Source: Corynebacterium lactis RW2-5 (GTDB lineage: Bacteria; Actinomycetota; Actinomycetes; Mycobacteriales; Mycobacteriaceae). From it: a DNA stretch of 64,000 nucleotides. Numbering within the stretch: the first letter of the stretch is position 1; each line of letters opens with the position of its first letter. Of this stretch, positions 16,966-25,893 are shown in pieces. Under the pieces are notes generated by a model that did not search any database, had not been told where the DNA came from, and saw nothing but the letters and a program-made list of their open reading frames with translations. The stretch covers positions 868,001 through 932,000 of the forward strand of contig NZ_CP006841.1 of the NCBI RefSeq assembly GCF_001274895.1, written 5' to 3'. The position numbers were made by a program, and so were the translations under genes.

Positions 16966-18363
16966 CTATTGAGTAGCCGAGGTGCGAGCAGCGTCGGCCT
17001 TGCGCATCACATCCCGCTCGTACTTGCCGACGAAGATCATCAGAACGAAGGCAACGACGACGACGCCAATGAGCGTCGCAAATGTGACGTCCCAGCCTGC
17101 GTAGTCGATGAGGAGACCGACGCCGGTGGAGGCGAGCGTCGCACCGAGAAGGTATCCGAAAAGGCCGGTAAAGCCAGCGGCAGTTCCCGCGACATACTTT
17201 GGCGAGAGGTCAATAGCCTGGAGGCCAATCAACATGATTGGGCCGTAAATCAGTGCGCCGATGAGGGAGATGAGCACGTAGAACATCCACAGAGGGGCCG
17301 TTGCCGGTAGCTGCCAGTAGACGAAGATTGTGACACCGGTTCCGACTAGGAAGAGCATGCCAGCGCCGGAGCGCCAGCCCTTGAAAACCTTGTCGGAGAC
17401 CCAGCCGCACAGCAGGGTGCCCACGATGGCTGCGCCCTCGTAGAGCATAAAGCCGATGATTCCGCCGGTGACGTTGGTCTTATGGAGCTCGTTGGTGAGG
17501 TAAATCGGGATCCAGTTGAGCACACCGTAGCGCAGTGCGTAGACGAACACATTGGCCAGGGCCAGCATGACAACGACCGGGTTGGTCAGAACGTGGTTCT
17601 TAATGGTTGCGAACCAGGATTCCTTGACCTCGTTGTCGTTGCCTTCAACCTTGTCGGGATCGTTGCGGTATTCCTCGACCGGAGGAAGTCCCATGGACTG
17701 GGGATTATCCCTGATGAGCAGGTAGGCCACGGCTGCGATTACAAGAGCAACGATGGCGGGCAGCCAAAAGGCAGGGGTCCAGTCGGCTTCGGATGTTGCA
17801 AAAGCCTGTAGGCCCCAGGCGGCCAGGGCGCCGCCGACTGCAGCGCCGACGTTGTGGGCGGTGTTCCAAATCGACATCAAGGTGCCGCGTTCCGACGTCG
17901 AGAACCAGTGGACCACGACGCGTCCAGAGGGCGGCCAGCCCATACCTTGGAACCAGCCGTTGATGAACATGACGGTTGCGAAGATGGCGACGGAAGCACT
18001 AATCGCAGGTATGAACGCAATCAGTAGGTTCATAACTGCGGAGAGTGCGAGTCCAAGTGGCAGGAAATACCTTGCGTTCGCCCTGTCTGACAGCATGGCC
18101 ATAAAGAACTTTGACAGGCCGTAGGAGAAGAGGACGGCATTGGCTACGATGCCGATTCCTGCAGCGCCTAGGAGGTCGTGTTTTTCCAGAACCGCGGAGA
18201 CAAGCGGAATATTGTTGCGAATGAGGTAGAAGCCCGCGTATCCGATAAAGATGCCCATGAATACGTTGAACCGCCATGTGCGGTATGTCGGGGCAATCTT
18301 TTCCTGGGGGAGGGGAGTTGCTGGCCCAGGCGCGCTGAGCCAACCGAGTCCCTGACTGCTCAC
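16966..18363 (-). CDS. glpT: Glycerol-3-phosphate/phosphate antiporter (OPA-type MFS)
   Basis: A 465-residue twelve-helix transporter closely following the organophosphate:phosphate antiporter pattern: IAPTYRTWRFNVFMGIFIGY, FINGWFQGMGWPPSGRVVVHW and RDNPQSMGLPPVEEYRND are near-identical to family signatures of GlpT. It imports glycerol-3-phosphate in exchange for phosphate. The GTG at 18363 is preferred since GAAAGGA lies 8 bases upstream; an in-frame ATG 36 bases earlier overlaps that site. It appears monocistronic, with a strong terminator behind it. Confidence 0.88.
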   Translation of the reverse strand: MSSQGLGWLSAPGPATPLPQEKIAPTYRTWRFNVFMGIFIGYAGFYLIRNNIPLVSAVLEKHDLLGAAGIGIVANAVLFSYGLSKFFMAMLSDRANARYFLPLGLALSAVMNLLIAFIPAISASVAIFATVMFINGWFQGMGWPPSGRVVVHWFSTSERGTLMSIWNTAHNVGAAVGGALAAWGLQAFATSEADWTPAFWLPAIVALVIAAVAYLLIRDNPQSMGLPPVEEYRNDPDKVEGNDNEVKESWFATIKNHVLTNPVVVMLALANVFVYALRYGVLNWIPIYLTNELHKTNVTGGIIGFMLYEGAAIVGTLLCGWVSDKVFKGWRSGAGMLFLVGTGVTIFVYWQLPATAPLWMFYVLISLIGALIYGPIMLIGLQAIDLSPKYVAGTAAGFTGLFGYLLGATLASTGVGLLIDYAGWDVTFATLIGVVVVAFVLMIFVGKYERDVMRKADAARTSATQ

Positions 18364-18566
18364 GATGAGAGTCCTTTCGCTGAAGTCCGCGATAGCCATT
18401 TCGGGGCTGTTTTTGCGGCCACCGAATCAGTGGCTGATGCGGAGAGCTGTATCGTTTCAGCATTGAATTTACAGCGATTTCAGCAGAGGTTAAGAGGGAA
18501 TTAACTTTGCTCGCAGACAGACTCTTTGGATGTGTAAATGTGAAAAAGATTAATGCTTGTCGTGTT

Positions 18567-18911
18567 TTAGAGAATCTCGTTAATCTTCTCAGTGGGCCGT
18601 GCCATCCTTACCCCCTTATTGGTGACGACAAAGGGGCGCTCGATGAGTCTCGGGTGTGTAACCATTGCGTCGAGGAGCTCCTCGTCGGTTGAGTCCTTGC
18701 TGAGCCCGAGTTCTTTGAATTCCGCTTCCTTTGTCCGTACGGCATCGATTACATGCAGGCCCGCGGCGTCGATAAGCGAGGAGAGTTCCTCCTTGGAGGG
18801 TGGGGTGTCGAGGTATTTGATGATTTCGGGCTCGATGCCGGCGTCTCGGAGTGTGGCGAGGGCCTGGCGGGATTTTGAGCAGTGGGGATTGTGGTAGATC
18901 TTTGCGTCCAT
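18567..18911 (-). CDS. arsC: ArsC-family (glutaredoxin-type) arsenate reductase-like protein
   Basis: A 114-residue thioredoxin-fold protein with the ArsC motif HNPHCSKSRQAL (single catalytic Cys at about residue 11), KYLDTPPSKEEL, and the substrate-side Arg in HPRLIERPFVV. This matches glutaredoxin-coupled arsenate reductases and their Spx/YffB relatives. No arsenic transporter or ArsR regulator is adjacent, so a housekeeping reductase role is possible. The ATG at 18911 is the only start compatible with family length; the longer open frame upstream has no support. Confidence 0.88.
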   Translation of the reverse strand: MDAKIYHNPHCSKSRQALATLRDAGIEPEIIKYLDTPPSKEELSSLIDAAGLHVIDAVRTKEAEFKELGLSKDSTDEELLDAMVTHPRLIERPFVVTNKGVRMARPTEKINEIL

Positions 18912-18978
18912 ATTTTCATCATGGCCCACTTTGCTCTCCGTGGTACGGGCCGACATAAAAACTCTTAAGTTCACGTAG

Positions 18979-19009
18979 TTGAAAAGAATAGATGGGGGCT
19001 TTAGGCTAA
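18979..19009 (+). promoter_or_regulatory. Promoter of metal ABC operon with DtxR-like half-site
   Basis: TTGAAA (18979-18984) and TAGGCT (19002-19007) are separated by exactly 17 bases, about 70 bases before the first operon gene. The -10 is embedded in TTTAGGCTAAG (19000-19010), similar to half of the DtxR-type box (TTAGGTTAGCCTAACCTAA consensus), with a weaker second half downstream. It is probably the site where the operon's own DtxR-family regulator acts. Confidence 0.55.
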
Positions 19010-19076
19010 GCATTGTTAAAAATACGAATCATGGTCTCGCTTGCGGCCAGTTCTCACAGGAAAAGAGATTGAGCTA

Positions 19077-20189
19077 ATGAAGTCTGCGCACAGTTTTTCT
19101 CAGCGCCCCCGGTACGCCCGTCTTGCCGCGGCAGGTCTTTCCCTCGCGCTCGCGGGCGCTAGCTTGGTTGCGTGTGGAAGCGACGAGGGCAAGACCGCGT
19201 CCGGAGGCGACGCCATCAAGGTCGTTGCCTCCACAACTCAAATCTGTGATTACGTCAAGCAGATGGAGATGAAAGAGGTCGACCTGACCTGCCTCCTCGC
19301 CCCGAACGCCAGCGCCCACGAGCTGGAGATGACTCACGAGCAGCTGGCCGCTACTTCCGACGCTGATCTCCTCCTGGTCAACGGTGTCGACCTGGAGCAC
19401 TTCCTCGACAGCGCCGTCGAGTCCTCCGGCTTCAAGGGGACCATGCTGGTCACCAGCGGGATTCTCACCGCCAACGACGTAGACAAGGCGCCGGAGCAGA
19501 TTGAAAAGGCCCCGAACGGCAATTACACGATTGACCGAGGCATCGAGAAGGTCGACGTTGCTCCGTGGCCGTTCCCGCCGGAGGAGCAGGGCGAAGAGCC
19601 CGAGTTCCGCTACGACCCGCATGTGTGGACTTCCCCGAAGAACGCCAAGGTCCAGGTCGCCAACATTGGCTACGCCCTGGAGAAGGTCGCCGATGAGCGC
19701 GGCGACAAAGACATGAAGTCCAACATCGCCGAGCATGTCAAGGGCTACCAGGAAAAGCTCGATGCGCTCGACGGCTGGGCCCGCGAGTCGATTCAGACCG
19801 TCAAGGATCCGGTGCTGTTCACCAGCCACGACGCGTTCGGCTACTTCTCCAAGGAGTTCGGCATCAACTTCATCGGCGCTGCACTGTCCGACTTCAACGA
19901 GCAGCAGGACGCCACCGCGGAACACATCAAGGAAGCTGCAAAGACCGTTAAGGACTCCGGCGCCACGGCACTTTTCGCGGAGAATTCCAACAACTCCAAG
20001 TCCATCGAAGCTATCGCTAAGGCAGCAGGCGTGAAGGCCATCGTCGGTGACGATGCACTCTACGGCGATTCCCTCGGCCCGGCCGGCACTGCAGGCGAGA
20101 CCTACATCGACTCGATTGTCCACAACGTCACCACCCTGGTCGAGGCCTGGGACGGCAAGGTCGCGGACCTTCCGAAGGGAGTCAAGTGA
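19077..20189 (+). CDS. Metal ABC transporter substrate-binding lipoprotein (Mn/Zn, cluster A-I)
   Basis: A 370-residue lipoprotein. The signal peptide ends in the lipobox LVAC near residue 34. A ZnuA/MntC-like fold follows, with metal-ligand candidates in the His of NASAHELEMT, the His of FRYDPHVWTSP, the Glu in LFAENSNNSKS, and the Asp near VGDDALYGDSLGPAG. It delivers Mn2+ or Zn2+ to the membrane permeases encoded downstream. The ATG at 19077 has GGAAAAGAGA upstream. The stop overlaps the ATPase start (GTGA). It is the first of five genes, an arrangement known for mntABCD-mntR in C. diphtheriae. Confidence 0.9.
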   Translation: MKSAHSFSQRPRYARLAAAGLSLALAGASLVACGSDEGKTASGGDAIKVVASTTQICDYVKQMEMKEVDLTCLLAPNASAHELEMTHEQLAATSDADLLLVNGVDLEHFLDSAVESSGFKGTMLVTSGILTANDVDKAPEQIEKAPNGNYTIDRGIEKVDVAPWPFPPEEQGEEPEFRYDPHVWTSPKNAKVQVANIGYALEKVADERGDKDMKSNIAEHVKGYQEKLDALDGWARESIQTVKDPVLFTSHDAFGYFSKEFGINFIGAALSDFNEQQDATAEHIKEAAKTVKDSGATALFAENSNNSKSIEAIAKAAGVKAIVGDDALYGDSLGPAGTAGETYIDSIVHNVTTLVEAWDGKVADLPKGVK

Positions 20190-20848
20190 CCGACCTCGTC
20201 AGCCTGCGTGACGCAGCGTTTACCTACGGTGGTCCCGCGACGGTCGAGCATGTCAACGCTGCCGTCCGTCCCGGGCAGGGCCTAGCGCTCATTGGCGCTA
20301 ACGGCTCGGGCAAGACAACTGTGCTCCGTGGAATCCTCGGCGCAGTCCGGTTGTCCAGCGGCGAGCTGACTAACAACGCCACCCGTATTTCCTATGTCCC
20401 GCAGGTGGCGGATCTGGACCGCACTTTCCCCGTCACGGCCTTCGATGTCGTGGCAATGGGCGTGCTGCGCGAACTCCGCCCCTTCCAAATGCTGGGCCAG
20501 CGCAAGCACCGCGTCACGGAAGCGCTTTCCAAGGTCGGCCTCGCCGAACGCGCGAACGTCCGTTTCGGGAATCTCTCCGGCGGGCAGCAGCAGCGCGTTC
20601 TGCTCGCGCGTGCCATCGTCGCCCGCCCTGAACTGGTGCTTCTCGACGAACCCTTTAACGGGCTAGACACCGAAAATCGCGCAATGCTGCTCAACTTGAT
20701 CCACGAGCTAAAGGCCGACGGCACCGCGATTATCGCGTCCACGCATGACCTAGTCCTGGCGGAGGAGGCCTGCGAGAAAACACTGATCGTGTCGCAAACC
20801 CCGCGCTTTGGCGCAACCGAGGATCTGGTGCCGGCGTATGTGGGTTGA
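20186..20848 (+). CDS. Metal ABC transporter ATP-binding protein
   Basis: A 220-residue ATPase with Walker A GANGSGKTT near residue 39, Q-loop SYVPQVAD, signature LSGGQQQR, Walker B LVLLDEPFNGLD and the His switch STHD. The GANGSGKTT and PQ forms are typical of the ZnuC/MntA subfamily. It energises Mn/Zn uptake through the two permeases that follow. It begins with GTG overlapping the preceding stop and overlaps the next gene by 11 bases, so expression is coupled. Confidence 0.92.
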   Translation: MTDLVSLRDAAFTYGGPATVEHVNAAVRPGQGLALIGANGSGKTTVLRGILGAVRLSSGELTNNATRISYVPQVADLDRTFPVTAFDVVAMGVLRELRPFQMLGQRKHRVTEALSKVGLAERANVRFGNLSGGQQQRVLLARAIVARPELVLLDEPFNGLDTENRAMLLNLIHELKADGTAIIASTHDLVLAEEACEKTLIVSQTPRFGATEDLVPAYVG

Positions 20849-21683
20849 TCTGGCTAACACAGTCGGAATCGCCCCTTTCATGTTCCGACCGCTAGTGCTC
20901 CTGATTGCCCTGGGAATCGTCTCCGGGCTGGTAGGCGTGATTGTGAACCTGCGCAGTCTCGAGTTCAATTCTGAGGCGATGGTACACTCCATCTTCCCCG
21001 GTATCGTGGCCGGGGCCGTATTCGGCGGAATCGACATGATTATTCCAGCGGCGGCGGCGCTCGCGGTTGTTGTGGCAATCGTGTTGGCGGTTGTGTCGCG
21101 CTCGCGCGTGTCCGAACCCGGAGTTGCTGTTGTTCTGACCAGCTTTTTCTCCCTCGGCGTTATCCTGTCGTTGAAGAAGGGCGATCAGTCCGGCCAGCTG
21201 GAGGCATTGATGTTCGGGCGCCTGCTCGAGGTCACGGACTCTCGTCTCAACAGCGCGCTCGTCGTGTGTGCTGTCGCGCTCATTCTCATCGCAGTGACCT
21301 GGAGAAAGCAGGTATTCGTCGCCTTTGACCGCTCGGGAGCCCAGGCCTCGGGGGTCAACCTTTGGGTTATCGACATCGCCATCAATGCTGCGATTGCCGC
21401 CGTGGTGGTGTCGTCGGCAAGCGCGGTGGGAGTACTGCTGGTGGTGGGCTACCTGGTTGTGCCCGGTGCGGCGGCGCGCCTGGTTTCTTCCCGCGTGACG
21501 ACGATGATTCCGGTTGCAATCGTCATTGGTTGCCTCAGTGGCGTCGTCGGAATGGCGCTGGTTCCGCTTGGCCCGGTTTCGCCTCAAGCAGTTGTGGCTC
21601 TGACGGCGGTCGCCCTGTATTTTGTGGCGCTGGGACTGCGGTGGGTGCAGCGCGATCGCGTAGGGGAGCGTCGCCGTGGCTGA
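20838..21683 (+). CDS. Metal ABC transporter permease 1
   Basis: A 281-residue permease of the ABC-3 (ZnuB/MntB) family with about eight to nine helices: LVGVIVNLRSLEFNSEAMVHSIFPGIVAG near the start (the conserved S/A-H-xxxPG motif), and SAVGVLLVVGYLVVPGAAARL in the second half. The ATG at 20838 overlaps the end of the ATPase gene. A second permease of the same family follows, so the transporter is likely a heterodimer, as in mntABCD systems. Confidence 0.9.
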   Translation: MWVDLANTVGIAPFMFRPLVLLIALGIVSGLVGVIVNLRSLEFNSEAMVHSIFPGIVAGAVFGGIDMIIPAAAALAVVVAIVLAVVSRSRVSEPGVAVVLTSFFSLGVILSLKKGDQSGQLEALMFGRLLEVTDSRLNSALVVCAVALILIAVTWRKQVFVAFDRSGAQASGVNLWVIDIAINAAIAAVVVSSASAVGVLLVVGYLVVPGAAARLVSSRVTTMIPVAIVIGCLSGVVGMALVPLGPVSPQAVVALTAVALYFVALGLRWVQRDRVGERRRG

Positions 21684-22494
21684 TATCCTGTTACTCCCGA
21701 TTATCGAATTAGTCCTGGTAGGGGCGCTGTCCGGGCTGGTCGGCGTGTTTGCGGTGCTCAACCGACAGGTGTTTTTCGCCGAGGCAATTACGCACGCCAC
21801 GTTTCCCGGTGCGGTTATCGGTGTCGTCATCGCGGCGGCGCTGGGGCTAAACCACTCGTGGATTTCGGTGTTCCTTTTCGCGGGTGCACTGCTCATGTGC
21901 ATTCCGATAGGTGCGCTGTTCGGTTTGGCACGAGTTGGGACCACGGCGTCGGCGGCCGGCATTGTTCTTACGCTCGGATTCGCGCTGGGGTACTTCCTCA
22001 ACAAGTGGTTCTCGCCGCTGCCTGTAAAAGTCGATAGCTTCCTGGTGGGAAGCGTGCTAAACGTCGACGGCGTGGATATCGCGCTGTCGGGCATCCTATT
22101 AGCGGTAGTGCTTGCTATTGTCGTGGCGAGGTGGCGTTTCCTGGTCTTCTTTACGTTCGACCGCAGCGCCTATGCGGTGGCGCACTCGGCGGGACGCACC
22201 CAGGCGCTGGTCAGCGCGATGATCATGGTGACCCTGGTGGCGCTGATTCCCGCAGTGGGCACAATCTTGTCCATCGCGCTTTTGGTAGCTCCTGCGGCGG
22301 CCCTGGTTGGGCTGGTCACAAACACGAAACTTCTTTTCATTCTTGCTCCGCTTCTGGGGATTGCCATCGGGCTTACCGGCCTGGGCGTTGCAGTGTGGGC
22401 AAACTTGTCAGTCGGCGGGTGTATAGGGGCATGTGCTGGGGCTTTTTACCTCCCCCTCAAAATTGCGTCGACGCGCAATAACGCTAAAATCTAA
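21676..22494 (+). CDS. Metal ABC transporter permease 2
   Basis: A 272-residue ABC-3 family permease parallel to its upstream neighbour. The motif FFAEAITHATFPGAVIG near residue 37 and ALLVAPAAALVGLVTN in the second half are characteristic. The GTG start overlaps the previous stop by 8 bases. Together with the lipoprotein, the ATPase and the other permease it completes the importer. The mntR-type regulator begins three bases after its stop. Confidence 0.9.
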   Translation: MADILLLPIIELVLVGALSGLVGVFAVLNRQVFFAEAITHATFPGAVIGVVIAAALGLNHSWISVFLFAGALLMCIPIGALFGLARVGTTASAAGIVLTLGFALGYFLNKWFSPLPVKVDSFLVGSVLNVDGVDIALSGILLAVVLAIVVARWRFLVFFTFDRSAYAVAHSAGRTQALVSAMIMVTLVALIPAVGTILSIALLVAPAAALVGLVTNTKLLFILAPLLGIAIGLTGLGVAVWANLSVGGCIGACAGAFYLPLKIASTRNNAKI

Positions 22495-22497
22495 GGA

Positions 22498-23208
22498 ATG
22501 TACGTGGAGGACCTACCCGAGAAGACCCAGGACTACCTGAAGGTGGTCTGGGATCTGCACGAGCGCACCGGTAAGAAGGTGACGCTCGGCGATGTCGCAG
22601 ATCGCATGGGCGAGAAGAAGCCCACCGCGAGCGAAGCAGTCAAGAAGCTCGCCTCGCGGGGATTCGTAATGCATGAGCCCTATCAGGGAATTAGCCTGAC
22701 GGAGAAGGGCCATGATGTCGCCATGGTTATGGTGCGCCGTCACCGTCTGATCGAGTGCTTCCTGTTTTCCAAGCTCGGCTACACCTGGGATGAAGTGCAC
22801 GCCGAAGCTGAAAAGCTCGAGCACGCAGTGTCGGATGAGTTCATCTCGCGCATCGACGCGCTGCTGGGGCATCCTAAGCGGGACCCGCACGGCGATCCGA
22901 TTCCGAGCGAGGCCGGCGAGATTGACGCTGCTGTGCACACCGACCTGACCGATATTCCCGTCGGCGATGTTGTGGTCGTGGACCGCATCAGCGATTCGGA
23001 CCCGGAGCTGCTGCGTTACCTGGCGTCGGCAGGCGTGGGACCGGGATCGGTGCTGCGCGCGGAGCAGGCCCCGTATGCGGGAATGCGTGTTTTCTCCATT
23101 GTTTCAGCCGTCGCGGTGGGGGACGGTGAGACGCCCGCTGCAGGCCAGTCCGTCCATGTGGCAGACTCAGCACTATGGGCAATCAAGGTGACTCCTCGGG
23201 AGAGCTAA
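22498..23208 (+). CDS. mntR: DtxR-family metal-dependent regulator (MntR-like)
   Basis: A 236-residue regulator. The N-terminal winged helix (about 1-65) includes TLGDVADRMGEKKPTASEAVKKL. The dimerisation/metal-binding domain follows, with RRHRLIECFLF and the Glu/His residues of VHAEAEKLEHAVSDEF plus LLGHPKRDPHGDPIP. A C-terminal SH3/FeoA-like domain lies at about 150-230. This three-domain layout is that of DtxR/IdeR and the corynebacterial MntR. It is the fifth gene of the metal-uptake operon. TAAAAT (22485-22490) 7 bases before the ATG could give it a private leaderless promoter, and AAGGA also precedes it. Confidence 0.88.
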   Translation: MYVEDLPEKTQDYLKVVWDLHERTGKKVTLGDVADRMGEKKPTASEAVKKLASRGFVMHEPYQGISLTEKGHDVAMVMVRRHRLIECFLFSKLGYTWDEVHAEAEKLEHAVSDEFISRIDALLGHPKRDPHGDPIPSEAGEIDAAVHTDLTDIPVGDVVVVDRISDSDPELLRYLASAGVGPGSVLRAEQAPYAGMRVFSIVSAVAVGDGETPAAGQSVHVADSALWAIKVTPRES

Positions 23209-23597
23209 CTCGCGCCACCGCGCGGGCCTATGTTCGTGCGACAAAGACGCTACAGGGGCCGAATAATACCGTCCAGGCCCCTGCTTTTAGCTTTGCTGAT
23301 GTGAAGCGCACGCGTGCCGCAGCTTTTTCCAGCGCGGAGCTTCCCGACGTCCCCTTCGGGGGCATTGCGCTGACACCTGCGGAAAAGAAGGCTCGGATCG
23401 ACCACGCACGGCTGCAGTTGGCGGAGTCCTCGGGCCAGATGAAAGCGCTCATTGCCCATGAGCGGAAGCTGGCGGAGTCCTCCCGCACGACGGGCCAGGC
23501 AATCGGCATGACGGTCGTTGCGGCTTCCGTGGTGTTCCTGAGTTTCGCCCTGGCTTACCTCAGCCACCTTGGCGCAGTCGGGCTTTTGGATCTCTAG
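23175..23597 (+). CDS. Small hypothetical membrane protein
   Basis: A 140-residue protein I do not recognise. The first 60 residues are polar with no motif. Residues about 65-105 are an amphipathic, probably coiled helix (TPAEKKARIDHARLQLAESSGQMK...). One membrane helix (about 108-132) lies near the C-terminus, so the bulk would face the cytoplasm. Its ATG lies inside the last codons of mntR (34-base overlap), and a further unknown membrane protein follows 18 bases downstream, so it is probably co-transcribed with the metal operon. Confidence 0.6.
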   Translation: MGNQGDSSGELTRATARAYVRATKTLQGPNNTVQAPAFSFADVKRTRAAAFSSAELPDVPFGGIALTPAEKKARIDHARLQLAESSGQMKALIAHERKLAESSRTTGQAIGMTVVAASVVFLSFALAYLSHLGAVGLLDL

Positions 23598-23615
23598 GGG
23601 AGGCGATCTAGCGGT

Positions 23616-24140
23616 ATGAGCAAGGGGTCATCTAACGGCTGCGTCTGGTTGTTCCTGATAATAATCTTCTTAGGCGCGCTGATGTGGCTGGTCGGAGCCG
23701 CCCTGTGGCTGCTGCAGTTCATTATTCCAATAGTTGGCGTACTCATCGCCCTGGGGCTCGCGGTCGATTCCTGGTCGAGGGTGAAGCAGCGTCGGCAGGC
23801 GGAGAGGTTGGCAGAGCTAAGCCGCGCGGAACTGGTCTCTATCGCGACTGAGTCCGAGTACCGGCTGAACGAGATCATGTCCAAATGGGACGCTGTTGCC
23901 AGGACCATGGGCATTGGCACAGCGTTTCGCGAGGCGTTTTCCAGCGGGCAGGCAACGCCCGAGCTGGTTCAACTCAGGGCGGATCTGACGCGGGCGGAGC
24001 GTGTTTCGGAAAGCCTCCGGGCGGCGATCGGAAATGCCGAGGACGCAGACAAAGAAGAGCTGGTCGACGTCATCGAGGACGCGGATCAGCTCTGGGCAAC
24101 TCTGACCGAGCGCTACTGGGGATCTTCGTCAAGCACGTGA
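23616..24140 (+). CDS. Hypothetical membrane protein with coiled C-terminus
   Basis: A 174-residue protein of unknown function. It begins with two adjacent hydrophobic segments (about residues 8-52), then a long charged helical region (KQRRQAERLAELSRAELVSIATESEYRLNEI) and an acidic C-terminus. It ends 28 bases inside the convergent amino-acid permease gene, so the two genes overlap tail to tail. It probably belongs to the transcription unit that starts with the metal-uptake operon. Confidence 0.6.
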   Translation: MSKGSSNGCVWLFLIIIFLGALMWLVGAALWLLQFIIPIVGVLIALGLAVDSWSRVKQRRQAERLAELSRAELVSIATESEYRLNEIMSKWDAVARTMGIGTAFREAFSSGQATPELVQLRADLTRAERVSESLRAAIGNAEDADKEELVDVIEDADQLWATLTERYWGSSSST

Positions 24141-25585
24141 TCCATGAGGTCGCCACGGATGCGTCCGCGGACTGCGTACCAGCCGATGACCAACAGGACA
24201 CAGATTCCGACGAACATGAGAATCGTCGGACGGCCCACGCTGGCATCGAACCACATAGACAGAATCACAATCACCAGGAACGCAATCGCAATCAGGTTCG
24301 TCCATGGTGCGAAGTGCAGACGGTAGGACGGGCGCTGCTCGCCGACGCCGGGGAGGGCGGCCGCGGCGGCGTCGAGTGAGTCTACGCTGCGCTGCGTGCG
24401 GCGGATGAACACCCAGTGGGAAACCAGCACGGAAATCCAGGTACCTGCGATGCCGATGCCGGCGAGGTTCATGACGATTTCGAAGGCCTTCGTGGGGTAG
24501 ACATAGTTAATCATCACGCCAATCAGGCCGAGCACCGCGGTGAGCAGGATGGCGTTCATCGGAACCTGGTTCTTGTTGAGCTTGGAGGCAATCTTGGGGG
24601 CTTCGCCGGCAACCGCGAGGGAACGCAGCGTGCGGCCGGTGGCGTACAGGCCGGCGTTGAGGGAGGACAGTGCGGCGGTTAGCACGACGACCTGCATGAT
24701 ATCGCCGGCGTGCGGGATGCCGATGCCGGAGAAGAAGGTCACGAACGGCGACTCGTCCGCCGAGTAGGCGTTCCAAGGCAGGACCATAATCATCAGAATT
24801 ACGGAGCCCACGTAGAAGAATGCGATACGCCAGATCATGGAGTTAATCGCCTTGGGTAGGATGTGCTTGGCCTCCTCGGCCTCGCCCGCAGCGACGCCGA
24901 CCATCTCTGTTCCGCCGAACGCGAAGACCACGCCGAGGGACAGGGTGACCAGCGGCATTAGGCCCATCGGGAAAAAGCCACCATTTTCAGTCAGGTTGTG
25001 CACACCGGCAGTGTGTGTGCCGACGCTGGCCCCGGTCACAATCGCCCAGATTGCAATAGCCATGAAGGCGAGAATTGCGGTGACTTTGATGAGGGCGAGC
25101 CAGAATTCGAATTCGCCGAACGCCTTTACTGACAGGATGTTGAGGACCAGCACCACGGCCAGCGCTATCGTGGCCAGCAGCCACTGCGGGATAGCTTGGA
25201 ACGAGGGCCAGTAGTGCAGGTAGAGCGCGACTGCGGTGATGTCCGCCATAACCGTCGTCGCCCAGTCCAGGAAGAAGAGCCAGCCGGTGAGGTAGGCGCC
25301 CTTTTCTCCCGTGAACTCGCGCGAGTAGGAGACAAATGCGCCGGAGGAGGGCCGGCGGATGGACAGCTCACCCAGCGCGCGCACCATGATGAACGCAATC
25401 ACGCCGCATAGCGCATAGGAAATGGCCAGGGCGGCGCCGCCCTGCGAAATTCTGCCGCCAGCGCCGAGGAAAAGGCCGGTACCAATTGAGCCGCCGATGG
25501 CAATCATCTGAATATGGCGGTTTTTCAGGCCCTTGCTATAGCCGGCATCCGCCTTATCTGTGGCCGGAGTTTTAGACATACTCAT
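24113..25585 (-). CDS. Amino-acid permease (APC superfamily, AAT family)
   Basis: A 490-residue twelve-helix transporter. The opening GLKNRHIQMIAIGGSIGTGLFLGAGGRISQGG is the hallmark of the AroP/GabP/ProY family, and FGGTEMVGVAAGEAEEAKHILPKAINS is the second conserved block. It imports amino acids by proton symport; the specific amino acid cannot be read from sequence. The ATG at 25585 has AGGAG 8 bases upstream. The far longer open frame upstream is intergenic. Its 3' end overlaps the convergent membrane-protein gene by 28 bases. Confidence 0.9.
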   Translation of the reverse strand: MSMSKTPATDKADAGYSKGLKNRHIQMIAIGGSIGTGLFLGAGGRISQGGAALAISYALCGVIAFIMVRALGELSIRRPSSGAFVSYSREFTGEKGAYLTGWLFFLDWATTVMADITAVALYLHYWPSFQAIPQWLLATIALAVVLVLNILSVKAFGEFEFWLALIKVTAILAFMAIAIWAIVTGASVGTHTAGVHNLTENGGFFPMGLMPLVTLSLGVVFAFGGTEMVGVAAGEAEEAKHILPKAINSMIWRIAFFYVGSVILMIMVLPWNAYSADESPFVTFFSGIGIPHAGDIMQVVVLTAALSSLNAGLYATGRTLRSLAVAGEAPKIASKLNKNQVPMNAILLTAVLGLIGVMINYVYPTKAFEIVMNLAGIGIAGTWISVLVSHWVFIRRTQRSVDSLDAAAAALPGVGEQRPSYRLHFAPWTNLIAIAFLVIVILSMWFDASVGRPTILMFVGICVLLVIGWYAVRGRIRGDLMDHVLDEDPQ

Positions 25586-25893
25586 TGTGAGTACTCCTGT
25601 TAAACAGGGGCGACTCATGGCGGGAAGCACAAAATTTGGCCACTCGGCGAAGGTCCGCACAACCGCCAACTGGCACTTTGTGGGCGCCGAACTCCATGAA
25701 TCTAGCGCTTTCCGACGTGGATTACTGCGCCATGGGGCGCCCACACCAATATGCTACGAGCAATTTTAATTGCCAAAAGTTCGCCTAAACGGCTTGCCGA
25801 TGTGTGAGAAATCGCGCAATCAAACCACTGGTATTAGTGCAATTCACTGGGTAGTAGCCAGACAATTCCTGGGGGGGGGGGAAAGGAGCATAG
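25586..25893. other. Intergenic region upstream of amino-acid permease
   Basis: This 308-base stretch holds no supported gene. It contains a GCAATT-TT-AATTGC palindrome (25760-25773) in the likely promoter zone of the permease, one copy of the dispersed 12-mer (25706-25717), an AGTG-CAATT-CACT dyad near 25835, and the G11 run listed separately. Confidence 0.6.
25871..25881. repeat. Homopolymer run of 11 G
   Basis: Eleven consecutive G residues lie about a dozen bases downstream of the stop codon of the minus-strand oxidoreductase gene. Such tracts are prone to slipped-strand length change and also to sequencing error. No coding frame runs through it. Confidence 0.85.

Noticed and set aside
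19074..20123. Long minus-strand open frame opposite the metal-binding lipoprotein gene
   Set aside because: It mirrors a well-supported gene with lipobox and operon context; long antisense frames are common in high-GC DNA.
20892..22094. Minus-strand open frame of 400 codons opposite the metal permeases
   Set aside because: Asn/His/Arg-rich shadow of two clear permease genes.
25871..25881. Phase-variable switch inside a gene
   Set aside because: The G-run lies outside all supported coding frames, so at most it could affect transcription.
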